A DNA stretch of 64,000 nucleotides from Liriodendron chinense (GCA_003013855.2 PVNU02001904.1:62001-126000), one strand, 5' to 3'. Positions 45,901 through 56,480 are shown, numbered from the stretch's first letter. Program-made: numbers and translations. Notes: generated by a model not told the origin, from the sequence alone.

Positions 45901-46110
45901 GAACTTGCCAAAAATCCAGTACAACATGGAAGGAGCAAACACATCGATACTAGGTATCATTTTCTAAGAGATCATGTGAAACAGAAATCGGTGAAATTAG
46001 AGTACTGTCATACTACTGAACAAGTGGCAGATATTTTCATGAAGGCATTACCGACTGATACATTCAGACGACTAAGGTCGATGCTCGGAATGAAGCCGGT
46101 TTTGGTTTAA
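42925..46110 (+). CDS. copia pol (protease, integrase, RT, RNase H)
   Basis: Continues the gag frame after the GTA duplication and stays open for 1061 codons to TAA 46108-46110. Order: retropepsin WYLDTGASNHMCGN (DTGA at 43039-43050), pre-integrase zinc part (WHLRFGHLHFSG, CEACTLGKQ), integrase core (HTDIFGP, DRGGEYTSNAF, TPQQNGIAERKNRTILD), RT (KWVYKIKRIADGEIDRYKAR, YQLDVKSAFLNGILEEEVYV, catalytic YVDD at 45160-45171) and RNase H (YSDSDWGGDQDERKSTTGYV, ALSTCEAEYVAASS). All key catalytic boxes are present. The protein is split from its gag by the CACTA, so it cannot be made as one polyprotein here. The length of the combined frame, about 1360 residues, is usual for plant copia. Confidence 0.93.
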   Translation, partial: VDHDERSNYAEASHHENENFTLFLAQEKACDRPDIWYLDTGASNHMCGNKELFVELTEDVHGNVSFGDSSKVPVKGKGKIKIYQKNGAPNYISNVYYVPNMKSNILSIGQLLEKGYVIHMENFNLSLRDAHGRLIAQVKMAKNRMFPLHINTRLEKCLYSLVKNESWKWHLRFGHLHFSGLKLLSSSNMVHGLPAIEAPKHVCEACTLGKQQRNSFPSGVSRRAKEPLQLVHTDIFGPLETPSLGGNKYFITFIDDFSRKLWVYYLKEKATAFTIFKNFKAQVEVESGYKIKVLRSDRGGEYTSNAFRDYCEEQGIKQQFTAAYTPQQNGIAERKNRTILDMTRTMLKEKGLPKNFWAEAVACTAYLLNRCPTKSVKNMTPQEAWSGYKPSVAHLRIFGCVAYAQVPKAKRKKLDDRGEKCIFIGYSEESKAYKLYNPLTNKVVVSRDVIFNEEDTWKWNEEETAKEKWFEVEEQEEKLESQEQITATPSPATSSIRRCPEGHFISPGSTSSAQSSAGLSSSMTPIKMRSLEEIYEQTEEANLFCLYADHEPLTFQDAIKEECWRIFMKEEIHAIEKNDTWELTIIPQGQRTIGVKWVYKIKRIADGEIDRYKARLVAKGYKQKYGVDYEEVFAPVARLDTVRMIISLAAYHSWMIYQLDVKSAFLNGILEEEVYVDQPEGFVVQGEEHKVYRLKKALYGLNQAPRAWNARINNYLQENGFNQCPYEHAVYIKKNAHGDILIACLYVDDLLFTGNSQSMFDEFKMVMFKEFEMTDGGLMSFFLGIEVKQQLDGIHISQKKYAKELLEKFKMTDCNAVNTPVATGLKLTKEEEGRSVDSTLFKSLIGSLRYLTITRPDIVYSVGLLSRYMEAPKETHWLAAKRILRYVKGTVEFGLFYPYNDEAMLYGYSDSDWGGDQDERKSTTGYVFYLGSTAFTWNSKKQSIVALSTCEAEYVAASSTVCEAIWLKNLLKELKHPQEESTVIYVDNKSAIELAKNPVQHGRSKHIDTRYHFLRDHVKQKSVKLEYCHTTEQVADIFMKALPTDTFRRLRSMLGMKPVLV

Positions 46111-46117
46111 AGGGGAG
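46109..46117 (+). other. copia polypurine tract
   Basis: AAAGGGGAG directly before the 3' LTR, overlapping the pol stop codon. Confidence 0.8.
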
Positions 46118-46600
46118 TGTTGGAATATGTAAACGAAACCAGTTTTTACGTAAGAGCTAAGAGTCTTAGTGACTAAGGGACTTAATAGCTAAGAGTCTTA
46201 GAGGCTAAGGGACTTAAGAGTTAAGAGTCTTAGAGGCTAAGGGACTTAAGAGTTAAGAGTCTTGGAGGCTAAGAGTCTTAAAGGCCAAGAGACTTAGGAG
46301 TTAAGTGTTTTTCAAAGCACTATAAAAGAAGGTGGCATGAGCCATTTGTAAGTATGAGAAAAAGAGAGTGAGTGAGAGCAAGAAGAGCAAGAAGAGCTAG
46401 AAGAGCCAAGTAAAGGCAAGAAAGCATTGTAATGCAATAAGAAGTATTTTCTTTAAAAAGAGTTGTGTCTTTCTTTCTTTGTGTTTGTCTTGGTTCCAGG
46501 CTTAGTATAGCCAACCAACTGTACAGATCCTGTTAGGCCACCAATTTGCGCACACATTTCTCTAAGGGCTTAGCAAAGCCAACATCAATATCCACCAACA
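46118..46600 (+). repeat. copia 3' LTR
   Basis: 483 bp. It is longer than the 5' LTR because it has one more 33-bp unit (46170-46260) and one more AGAGCAAGA step near 46385. The other differences are few. TATA box at 46321. Confidence 0.92.
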
Positions 46601-48680
46601 GTTCCTGCGTTCTCGGGCCGTGCTCATTCTAGTTTCTTTCAACCACTGGTGGAACGTATTACCCATAGAATCGACGGTTGGAAATCAAAATTGCTCAATC
46701 AAGCAGGGAATTAATGCTAATCAACCACGTCCTGGGGAGCATGCCGACTCACAGCATTGTTGCGACGGTGATCCCGGTGAAGGTAATATAGACTATAAAA
46801 GACACTTTGCAAACTTCTTTTGCCACTGGGTGGAAGGCAGAAGAAAACTTCACTGGGTCAATTGGAAGAAGATTAATCTCCCAAAATTGGATGGTGGGCT
46901 AGGCATCAAGAAGCTAAAGGATATTATGCGGAGCTTCAGGATGAAGTTGGCTTGGACGGTTCAATATTCTGAGGAGAACATCATTTGGGCCACATTCATG
47001 AAAAAAAATGTGCAAACGATCTGACTAAAATGGATGCGGGCAGCGGGCGGAATTCTTCTTCTCCGTTGTGGAGGAGATAAGAAATTAGTTTCTTATGCTG
47101 CAAGACCAAACTCAGGTGCTTGTAGGTAAGGGGGACTGTAACGTTTGGCCAATTAATTAGATGGGTCTCTGGCCTCTCAGCAACTAGTGCTCCACCCGCA
47201 ACCTTGATCATTTGCAGTGCCTGAAAGTCTGAGACATTTTGGACGACAAGGGGCTGATGAAAAACTCCCCTGTTCTTCAGCTCCTCCCATAGGTAGTGTG
47301 AGACCATATCTGCGATGAGGGTTGCTGCGTCTCTCCCTTGGAAGATCGTTGGGTTTGGACCGAAGCCGCTGCAGGTAACTTCACGGTGAAATCAACGTGG
47401 GAGTGTTGTAGAGAAGCTGGTAGCAGAAAGAGCTGGGCGGTCTGGGTGTGGCACTTTAAATTGCCTAAAAAAATGTTGATTCTAATGTGGAGAATCCTTT
47501 TGAAGGCGGTTCTAGTTGATGAGAGAATTCAATCCAAAGGTATTCTCTTGGCCTCTCGATGTGAGTTTTGTGACACTGGCTAGTGCTAATCATCAGAATC
47601 CATAGATCTTGTTTTTGCAAGAGGGGAGTTGGCGACCCAGGTATGGAAATTCTACAGCCTTGCTTTTGATGTCTCATTCATAGAGGGCCAAACAACATTG
47701 GGTAGAGCCACACAATGGTGAATACTAGCATCAGCCAAAGATGGCTTTTTCATGTTACGTGGCTTAATCTCGGCCATTGTCTTTTGGGAAATCTGGTCTG
47801 AGAGGAATTCTAGCCGCTTCTATGGTGTGAAGATCGGTGCCGGTAAGACCATTAACAGAATCCAAGGCTAGCAACGTAGATTGAGCCCTTCCCTTCCCCC
47901 GAACAGAGATACATGCTCAGCTACTAGGTGTTGTCTCTTGGTCTTACCCCTCGATTCCAACCATGCACAAATCCCACCCTTCTGAAATGGAGAAGGCACA
48001 ATATCGGATGGATTAAAATAAATGTACATGGGTCTTCTCGGGTGAATCCAGGGCTATCCGGGGGGTGGGGGCATTTGTAGTGGGAGCAACAACAATTTCA
48101 TCTTTTCGTTTTCTTCTCATTCCGGGCTTGGCACAAATGTGCGCATCGAGGCCCGAGCTCTTGTTAAGGGGCTATCACTTAGTGTTAAGCATGGGTACTC
48201 TAAAATATTGATGGAAAGCGATTCAAAATTGGTGGTCGACATGTTTAATTGAGAAATTCCTCCGAACCGGACTTTATGGTGTTGGTGGAGCAGAGTTATC
48301 AATATTAGTTCAGGTATCAAAGTTAAAATCTACTACGACCCAAGGGAAGTGAATGGCATAGCGGACGCTCTAGCGAGATTAGGAAGCGAGTATCAAGCCA
48401 CCGACATCTTTCGGGCTAAGTCGGATCTGCCGAGATCGGTATGAGGAAAATTGCTCTTGGACCGATTCTAGGGAAGATTAGGAATCAATCTGGTGGTTTG
48501 TAGTGTTAGGTCTGGAGGCCTCTTAGTGGTTGGGCCCATGCCAGTGGTGGGGCTATTAGGCTATACTTTTTCCTTGGTGTGTACAAGGGGCTGATATGAT
48601 AGGTAGGGTACAATTTTGTTTCAATGGTCCCTACCCGAATTTGTATTTCTTTCTTTTAAAAGGTATGTATAAATTGTTAA
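46601..48680 (+). pseudogene. LINE ORF2 3' part: zinc-binding and RNase H
   Basis: Resumes after GTTCC. The post-RT region is in pieces across frames: ERITHRIDGWKSKLLNQAG, KRHFANFFCHWVEGRRKLHW and LDGGLGIKKLKDI. The zf-RVT domain follows at 47338-47640 (DRWVWTEAAAGNFTVKSTWE, LASRCEFCDTG). A broken RNase H-like domain runs from 48010 (WIKINVHGSS) to about 48430. The plus strand near 47100-47310 is poorly matched and may hold a small inversion, since an open minus frame of 103 codons (VSHYLWEELKNRGVFHQPLV) reads like a LINE linker. A 3' untranslated end up to about 48680 closes the copy. No clear poly(A) tail is present. Confidence 0.75.
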
Positions 48681-49490
48681 AAAGAAGTTATTCAATCATA
48701 GGTTATACATGGAAAACCTCAACCATTCCTTGATCGGGCTCACAATGTATTTATGGCCCTTTGCATAAAATAAAAAAAATAAAAAAATAAAAAAAACCCA
48801 TTGATTCATGTTATGGACCTTTGCATATGGGCCTATAGTCTCTAAAGTCCGTATTTGGGCTGTATGATGAGGCCCAAACCCATTAAATCAGCTATATGGG
48901 GTTTGTCCTATTAAACTTCAGACGTAACCTTGAGTTTTGTCCATTTGGGCATGTGCGCCTTGACTCTTTGGGCTTGTTATTCCTTTTTAGGGCCTAGTCT
49001 TAGGCCCATCTCCTAGTTTGGGTACAATTATAGTTTTGGCCCATCCATTCAGTTTTAGGTCTAGCCATCAGGCTTTAGGCCTTGGGCGTTGGGCTTAGGG
49101 TGGCTTTAGACTTGGCGACAGCTCTTGTATTCAGTACTATTCATGTGCATTAGCTATCAAATCAGATCCATCAATCGATTAACACTTACTATGAGCATGT
49201 CATCTGGAATGCATCAGACCATGGCAGTCCATCCACATGAGGCCATAATGGAAGATCTGACCATCCATTATGTGTTATATGGGTATGCCATCTAGAATAT
49301 TCATGGGTGGATGATTTAGAATGTAGATACTTTATCATACCGACCTTTAATATCTAATTAGAGTCATCCATCTACATGGAACATAGTGTAACATTTGAAT
49401 ATCCGTTTGAATCCATCTAAAATGTTCCATCTACAACGCCCACCCTGTGAACTTGCACTTGGTTTGGAATGCTCATAGATGGTGTACAGA
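48681..49490. other. no gene seen
   Basis: Noncoding, with an A-rich run at 48769-48795 and many GGGCTTAGG-like words near 48950-49110. Confidence 0.45.
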
Positions 49491-51280
49491 TTGTTGGTGC
49501 ACTTTTTTGTGGCATACTAGTGCACTTTATTTGTCAATCACTTAGGTTAGTGAGTCTAGTGTCGATTGAGCTTAATAAAAACGAAGACCGAAGACTCAAG
49601 ACGGGCCTGGTGCATCAAGGAAGGAGAAACAGGTAAAAGAGATGCATTGATGAGCCATAAACTTGAACCTATCCAAAACTATAACCTCTAGATGACCGTG
49701 ACCATTAGGATACCATTAGTCATCTTAGATTGGCCCTAAGTGTCCCAAAAGATCACCAATTATATGGCCAAAAGATTGCATGAACTGCTGTAAAACACAA
49801 CTAAACAAACATTAAAATTTCATGCTCAAACTGGCATCCGACCGGTTGGTAGATGGCCAGTATGGGACAACAAGCTTTCCTGAAAATCATTGTCTCTGGG
49901 GATAATACGACTGGTCGGTGACCAACTATATTGAAACAGCGATGTATTCTGTCTAGGCCATTTAATTCGATCGGTTGCCCGACCGGTCGAGGAACACAGT
50001 CCGACCGGTCAGACAAAGCCGTTTATAGTCATTTTATAGCTGTTGGGGAGTTTTCTATATAAAGGCTTGGCTCGATTTAAGGGATAAAAAGATGATATTG
50101 AGAGGATTTAATCCACCATTGTTGAAGACCATTAGAGGCTCAATTCTTAACCTTTGTAAGGCATCTTCCTTATGATTTAATATAAGAATGGAGCATTCCA
50201 AGCTCATGAAGAAGATGACATTTACCCTCTTTTGATCTCTAGAGTTTGAATCTTACTTTATAATCAGATTCTTATCCAAAGCTTTAAGATGAGATCTTTG
50301 TAGGTTAGCAACTCTAGACAACCCATTCTCATTGGTTGTAGAGTTCTCAAACCTAGCTTCCTATCACCTTAGGCATCTTAAAGGCACCAATTACAAGGTG
50401 ATTGATCAAGTGTAGCTAAGGCATTGGCGACGCAATAGCAATACGATCGGGAGAGCAATGGAAGCTGATTGAAGCATGGGAGAGCGGAGATCTAGTGACC
50501 CGAAGCGACGCTGAACAAGAGGCTCATTCGACAAGTACGGTTATATTTGTTGAGAGTCCATCCTGAGTGTAGAGTTTGTTTATCAAACTCAATCTAAGGT
50601 CGTTTGCCGATCCTTGGCACATTTGTTGGACCTAAACATCCAAGGACATTTGACGTTACTTGGCACGTTTGTCGGTCTTAAATTAGTCTCTAAGGGGGAG
50701 CCTCCAACACGGAAGTGAACATGTGTTGGGTTGAGAGTTAGCCTTATCTAAAACTCTATTTATGGTTATGAGGTGAACCGGTAATACCTCCGTGTAAAGG
50801 TTGAGAGGTGAACCTCATTTAAAACCTCTACTAGTAATTGTCAGTGTGCTCAATGGGGTTGAGTACTTGAACTGAGAGTGGAGTAGACCCAAAGTCGAAC
50901 CACTAAACATACTTGTGTTTGTGATTAATTTGAGCATATTGTTATCTTAACATTGTAGGTTTAATTGTTTAATTATGAATGCTTGATAGGAATGTATGCT
51001 AGACACTAGATAGGCAAATCCACACACAAGATGTACTTTCACTAGTAGTGTAGACTTGAGCTCATTTATCCATTCTCATGAGTCTACATAAGTTGCATAG
51101 ATTAGGAACTTGATTTATTTAATCATTTGATTATCTATACATGCTTAGGCTAGGTTGTTTAATTGTTTATAATATGCTAACCTTGTGATTGGACCCACTT
51201 AAGCTTGGAAGCTAAGTGTTGCTCTCCAAGCTTCCGCACGCATACGCCTATACAAGTGTGTTGATCCAAAATGCATAATT
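49491..51280 (+). repeat. LTR-like noncoding sequence
   Basis: Starts with a TGTTGGTGCAC that could be an LTR end, and carries a TATA-like CTATATAAAGGC at 50056-50067 and repeated phrases GAGTTTGTTTATCAAACTCA and GCCGATCCTTGGCAC / GACGTTACTTGGCAC. Such layouts are usual for long copia LTRs. No matching second LTR and no coding part are visible, so this is a guess. Confidence 0.3.
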
Positions 51281-51289
51281 TCACAGATC

Positions 51290-52040
51290 ATATGGTAATG
51301 GTAATCCGCCGCTAATTAACAAATATAGCGGCGAATGACATTTTCTACCGCTATATGTATCAAATACAACAGAAAATAAATGGTAGGAATGGTGGCGGTG
51401 GCAGGAAGATGGGGTACAATGATGGAGAGACAAATCCACCATTAATACTAGCAATATATATCTATGGTAGATTACATTATCTACAGGGATATGGGTTGAA
51501 TAAATAAAACAAAAAAAAAAAAAAAAATGGCGGGGATGGTGGCGGTGGCGGGAAGATAGAGTACAACAGTAGAGAGACAAATCCACCGTTAATGCTCACA
51601 AGATATATCATCAGCGGATTACATTATCTGCCGTTACATGAGTTGAATACAACCAAAAATAAATGGCAGAAGATGGGGTACACCGGCAGAGAGACAAATC
51701 TACCATTAATTACTACTAACACTTATAGCAGCGGATTACATTATCTGCCGCCACAACTAAATTGCGAGAGTTGTGATTAGCTTTCGTGGGAATAATTAAG
51801 GGGTACAACGGACTACATGATCCGCCGTAACTACTAACATGATCGCATAGTGAATTAGATTATCTGCCGTTAATTACTACTAGCATGATCATGCGACAAC
51901 GAATTAGATTATCTCCGCTATATGGGTAGACGGACTGGTGGCCATGGCATTCAGAAGTGGTGCAATGGTGGATGTTTAATATCTGCCCTTATAGATTCCT
52001 TATAGTGCGGACTTTTATTTCTGCCTCTAAAATCTGCTAC
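51290..52040. repeat. degenerate repeats with GCGGATTACATTATCTGCCG
   Basis: Three units contain GGGGTACAAYGG-like, GAGAGACAAATCCACC and AGCGGATTACATTATCTGCC lines (about 51403, 51553 and 51669), with weaker units to 52040. The palindromic CCGCTAT/ATAGCGG words resemble subterminal repeats of a CACTA-type element, but no terminus is seen. Confidence 0.5.
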
Positions 52041-52485
52041 TAGAGGACATTGTTGAGTTGAGTGTTCTTTACTTCCATCGAAGATTATTTTTAACCCTAA
52101 ACTGTATGGGCTTAAATCTTCAGTCCAATAATAACAAGAGACCGATGGTTAATATAAAATGATCAACGGTCCACATTCACAGTCAAAAGGCCTCAGATAA
52201 ATAAATGATGAGAATTTTAAAAGTGTAGACAAACATAAATACACGGAATGAGGTATCGTCATCGTATGTGTTTACAAGCTTTTCCTGTAAGGAAGTTTGA
52301 GCTGACAAAAGGTCAGCTTGTTATGTTGTTGGTCCTGGATACATGTACCCAAGTAGTCATCAATAAAGAACATCACGACCCTTCATCTTGATGGCCCATT
52401 TTGCTATCGGTGGCATCCGTGCGTCTGATCATGACAGTGTCATGAGAGTTAGGTGTTGATATGTGGACATGGACTGCGTAGTTCT
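52041..52485. other. no gene seen
   Basis: Noncoding, no recognised repeat. Confidence 0.4.
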
Positions 52486-52698
52486 TTACCGTAAGGGGGC
52501 AGCTACCACTACCATGTCCGAACCCCCCGAAGGTCTCGACGGCTTCTCAGGGCCTTTCTGGAGGGCCTGTAGCATGACAATCCCATTCTTTGATCCCCAC
52601 TCACCACAGAATGGCCTCGATGCATCGAGGGGTCCAAAACTTGAGATCAAGAATATAAAAATGATGGATGTAATTGGTAAGATTCTAGTGGAACTCAT
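52486..52698 (-). CDS. small secreted peptide gene, copy 2 (open frame)
   Basis: Minus-strand ATG at 52698, 70 codons, no stop. Residues 1-26 form a clear signal peptide (MSSTRILPITSIIFIFLISS, with Arg at 5 and a 17-residue hydrophobic core; cleavage is likely near Asp-Ala-Ser). The mature part is short: RPFCGEWGSKNGIVMLQALQ then KGPEKPSRPSGGSD. Copy 1 reads KGPVTPSGPSGCTNP at the same place, so this copy has lost the Val-Thr, the Gly and the Cys-Thr of the more conserved-looking block. The frame then runs into unrelated residues (MVVVAAPLR), so the original end may be missing. I recall angiosperm secreted peptides with a GPVPPS...C-T ending, but the family name is not certain. The longer frame upstream (to 52818) is probably 5' untranslated. 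Confidence 0.45.
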   Translation of the reverse strand: MSSTRILPITSIIFIFLISSFGPLDASRPFCGEWGSKNGIVMLQALQKGPEKPSRPSGGSDMVVVAAPLR

Positions 52699-53065
52699 GT
52701 CTCTCAAGGAAGAAGAGATTGGCTTGGATGTGAGGTTTTTGTTTAGAGAAAATCTGGGGTTTGGAGATTTTGATGAAGGAAAGATGGAGGGTAGAAGGTT
52801 CATATACGGGCGGGCCATGTGGAATTCAGGACGTGAGTTTGGAGTTAGTCTGACTGACGTTTAAAATGCGTGAGAGACGAGCTTGAACCTGGCTTTTGAC
52901 TGCTGTAACACGCGGGGCAAGGGCCAGAGTAGGTATTAGCTTGATTTTTGTTCCATTGGAAACTAGAGTTGTCCCTAAAGACGTGGATAGGGTGTCCCGA
53001 TGCCCACGGCACTTGTAGGTGGGCCCACGGTTTTAAGATCCAGACCGTTGATATCATGATTGTTA
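52518..53065 (-). repeat. duplicated segment with peptide gene and promoter, copy 2
   Basis: Matches 21788-22335 from the conserved peptide block through about 360 bp upstream of the start codon (phrases AAAGACGTGGATRGG and CTTGTAGGTGGGCCC in both). The TATA-like site is changed here. Confidence 0.75.
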
Positions 53066-53704
53066 CGTTAGATGGAGAATGACCCAAAAATTGTATGGAT
53101 CAAGAGATTTTAGTATTCCAGTTTGCATATTTTTTAGCCATTGATTCATATAATAGTGAACCGGTCTCCAATGAGTGCGGATCATCTATGCTGAAGGCAC
53201 AAGAAATTCCAGTGCCATTGCTTCTCATTGGTCCACCTTGACATATGTACTCTATATCCACCCCGTCCATCCGTTTTTTTCCGGATCATTTTAAAGAATT
53301 ATCCAAAAAATGAAATATTGGTGGCTTCCCATTACCAATGCCATAGGAAACAGTGGTGGCTTACCAATAACGGGCCACAAAAGTTTTGTATCAAGCTGAT
53401 ATATGTTTTTCCTCTTCATCCAGGCTTATGTGAACTTATCAACGGATTGGATGTCAAATGAAAACCATATAAACATTAAGGTGATCCCTAAGATGTTTTT
53501 AGTAGTAGAGTGTTCAATCGCCACTTTTTTCTAGAGTATGGTCCACCTGATAATTGGATATTCTTAAATTTTGGTAGAATGCTCTAAAATGATCTGAAAA
53601 TTCAAATGGACGGACATAGAATAAACAAATCAAGGTGGGCCCCACAGCAAGGGTTGCACCATCTTGAGTGATGCCCGATCTCACCTAATCCGCTCTCTGC
53701 ATCA

Positions 53705-54290
53705 CACAGCAGGCACCGGAGGTGTGAAATTTACGTGGGCTCCACGGTGATGTATTTGTTAGATCCACACACCGCCAATTCATTTTTTTCATATCATTGT
53801 AGCTATGAACAGAAAAACAATGCATATTCAAAGATAAAGTGGACCACATCATTGCGAACAGTAAGAATTGATGCTACCATTGAAAACTTCTTGGGGCCAC
53901 AGAATGCTCTTATCAAGCTGATATTTTTATTTTAACTTCATCTAAGCATGTGTGATCTTATGAACAGGTCAATGGAAAATAAGCCTTGATGCTGGCCCTA
54001 AAAAAGTTTCAACGGAATTTTTTCAATCCCCATTGCTTTATGTGGTGTGATCCACTTGATGTTTGGATGTACCTCGTTTTGGGATCATGCTCCTAGATTT
54101 ATCTAGAAAAATTGATGGACGTATAGATTTAACAAAAAAAAAATCTTGGTGGGACTCAAAAAAGTTTCGCACGTTAAAAGTCAGTTGTGCGGTTAGCAAT
54201 GTATGTGGTAGATAAAAATCCGGTGTATCTTGGTAGATGGAGTCATCGAAAATGACGTGGACTAATGAGAAGCAATAGCGCTGGAACTAC
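53705..54290. repeat. direct repeat, copy A
   Basis: From CACAGCAGGCACCGGAGGTG to GAAGCAATAGCGCTGGAACT. It is repeated at about 55714-56480 (copy B), which has an internal 187-bp duplication, and its last 100 bases occur a third time at 55105-55215. Confidence 0.8.
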
Positions 54291-54292
54291 TT

Positions 54293-54812
54293 GGAGAGCG
54301 GATTGCCTGTGACCCCAGGCACAGAGATATCTCTCTAGCCGGGGCTGTGTAGGGTCCAAAGGGATGTCCGTGACAAATCCACTCCGTCCATCTGTTTTGG
54401 AAGACCAAGTTGGAACATTATTCTAAAAATAATGAAGATCCAAAACTCAGGTGGGCCACACCACAAGAAACATGGATATTGGGCACTTAGCGGTGAAAAG
54501 GTTTGGTATCAAGATGATATATTTTTTTTTACAGTATATCTGAGTGTTAATAATTCTGCGAACGGTTTGGATGGCATATAAACATCATGGTCAGTTCCAG
54601 GAAGGTTTCAATGGTGGATGTTGGTGTTCCCACGGTTTTGTTGGTGTGGCCCACCTGAGTTTTGAAAATCCCTAATTTTTAGAATATTGATCTACTTTTG
54701 TCTTCCAAAACAGATGGATGGAGTGGATTTGTCACCGACATCCCTTTGGACCGTACACAGCCCCGGCTACAGAGATATCTCTGTGCCTGGGGTCACAGGC
54801 AATCCGCTCTCC
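54293..54812. mobile_element. 520-bp foldback element (MITE-like)
   Basis: Long terminal inverted repeats: the left end reads GGAGAGCGGATTGCCTGTGA and the right end its reverse, and the match continues about 110 bases (CCCCAGGCACAGAGATATCT, GACATCCCTTTGGACC). No coding capacity. The flanks AACTACTT and AAAAAGTT are themselves inverted, so no target duplication could be set. Confidence 0.75.
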
Positions 54813-55246
54813 AAAAAGTTCGGGAGCGGATTAGGTGAGACCGGGCATCACCCAAGATGGTGCAACCCTTGCCGTGGGGCCCAACTTGATTTGTTTATTC
54901 TCTATCTACTCCATCCATCTGAATTTTTAGATCATTTTAGAGCATTCTACCAAAATTTAAGAATATCCAATTATCAGGTGGACCATACTCTAGGAAAAAG
55001 TGACGATTGAGCACTCTACTATTAAAAACTTCTTAGGGATCACCTTAATGTTTATATGGTTTTTATTTGACATCCAATCTGTTGATAAGTTCACATAAGC
55101 CACCACAAAAGTCAGTTGTGCGGTTAGCAATGTATGTGGTAGAGAAAAATCCGGCGTTTCTTGGTAGATGGAGTCATCGAGGACTAATGAGAAGCAATAG
55201 CGCTGGAACTTTTTGGGCGCGACTTGGGTGAGACCCCAGAACCAGC

Positions 55247-55710
55247 GATGTGGGTGGGATCCTGAACCTGGGGCCCACCTGGATGTGTTCTTCGTAAATC
55301 CATGCCGTCCATTTGTTTCTTCATATTAGTTTAGGATGCATTCGAAAAAATGAAGCCAATGAAAATTTTAGGTGGACCACACCCCAAGAAACAGTTCTCA
55401 TTCAACCATGACCATTAAAAACCTTCTGGAGTCCACCGGAATGTTTATTGACCATCTAATCTGTTGATAAGGTCACGTAGACAGGAATATAAGGAAAAAA
55501 CAAATATCAGGCCGATAGAAAACTTTTGTGGCTCACAAAAGGTTTTTAATGGTCACTAACCAGTGTTTCTTATGTTGCAGTCCACCCAAAATTTTTATCT
55601 TCTTTATTTTTGGTACCATAGTACAAAATAATATGGAAAAGCAGATTACCGGCATGGATTTACAAAGAACACATCCAGGTGGGCCTTAGGTTCAGGGTCC
55701 CACCCACATC
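55247..55710. mobile_element. foldback element, GATGTGGGTGGGATCC ends
   Basis: The left arm from GATGTGGGTGGGATCCTGAA and the right arm ending TTCAGGGTCCCACCCACATC are inverted and match over about 200 bases each. There is no coding sequence. Confidence 0.7.
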
Positions 55711-55713
55711 ACA

Positions 55714-56480
55714 CAGCAAGCACAGGAGGTGTGAAATTTACGTGGGCTCTAGAGTGATGTATTTGTTAGATCCACACGGCCAATTCATTTTTTCAGATCA
55801 TTATAGGCAATGAACCCAAAAACAATGCATATTTAAAGATAAAGTGGACCACATCATTGCGGACAGTGGGAATTGATGCTACCATTGAAAATTTCTTGGG
55901 GCCACATAATGCTCTTATCAAGCTGATATTTTTATTTTAGCTTTATCTAGGCATGCGTGATCTTATGAACAGGTTAGATGGAAAATAAGCCTTGATGTTG
56001 GCCCTAAAAAAGTTTCAACGGAAGTTTTTTCAATCCCTACTGCTTTATGTGGTGTGATCAGCTTGATGTTTGGATGTACCTCATTTTGGGATCATGCTCT
56101 AGATTTATTTGGAAAAATTGATGGACAGTATAGATTTAACAAAAAAAATCATGGTGGGAGTTAGATGGAAAATAAGCCTTGATGTTGGCCCTAAAAAAGT
56201 TTCAACCGAAGTTTTTTCAATCCCTACTGCTTTATGTGGTGTGATCAGCTTGATGTTTGGATGTACCTCATTTTGGGATCATGCTCTAGATTTATTTGGA
56301 AAAATTGATGGACAGTATAGATTTAACAAAAAAAATCATGGTGGGACTAAAAAAAGTTTTGCACTTTAAAAATCAGTTGTGTAGTTAGCAATGTATGTGG
56401 GAGAGAAAAATCCAGTGTATCTTGGTAGATGGAGTCATCGAAAATGACGTGGACTAATGAGAAGCAACTGTGATGGAACT
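55714..56480. repeat. direct repeat, copy B
   Basis: Second copy of 53705-54290, with an insertion due to a tandem duplication. Confidence 0.8.
55973..56346. repeat. 187-bp tandem duplication
   Basis: GTTAGATGGAAAATAAGCCT at 55973 recurs at 56160. The units are nearly identical (one difference is CAACGGAAG against CAACCGAAG), so the duplication is recent. Confidence 0.88.

Larger units (their letters stand above)
29153..46600 (+). mobile_element. Ty1/copia retrotransposon split by a CACTA transposon
   Basis: 5' LTR 29153-29594, iMet primer site 29598-29609, gag-pol from 29625, polypurine tract 46109-46117, 3' LTR 46118-46600 and a GTTCC target duplication. Without the inserted CACTA (12,394 bp plus a 3-bp duplication) the element is about 5.05 kb, normal for plant copia. 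Its gag-pol frame is open on both sides of the insertion and in register across it. The LTRs are closely similar, so the insertion is young. Confidence 0.93.
53399..55100. repeat. large inverted repeat of foldback sequence
   Basis: 53399-53694 is the reverse complement of about 54824-55100. Examples are GGTGATCCCTAAGA against TCTTAGGGATCACC and TAGAGTATGGTCCACC against GGTGGACCATACTCTA. The outer ends of the arms near the centre carry CTCACCTAATCCGCTC and GAGCGGATTAGGTGAG. This TIR is shared with the element at 63184-63729. Confidence 0.75.
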
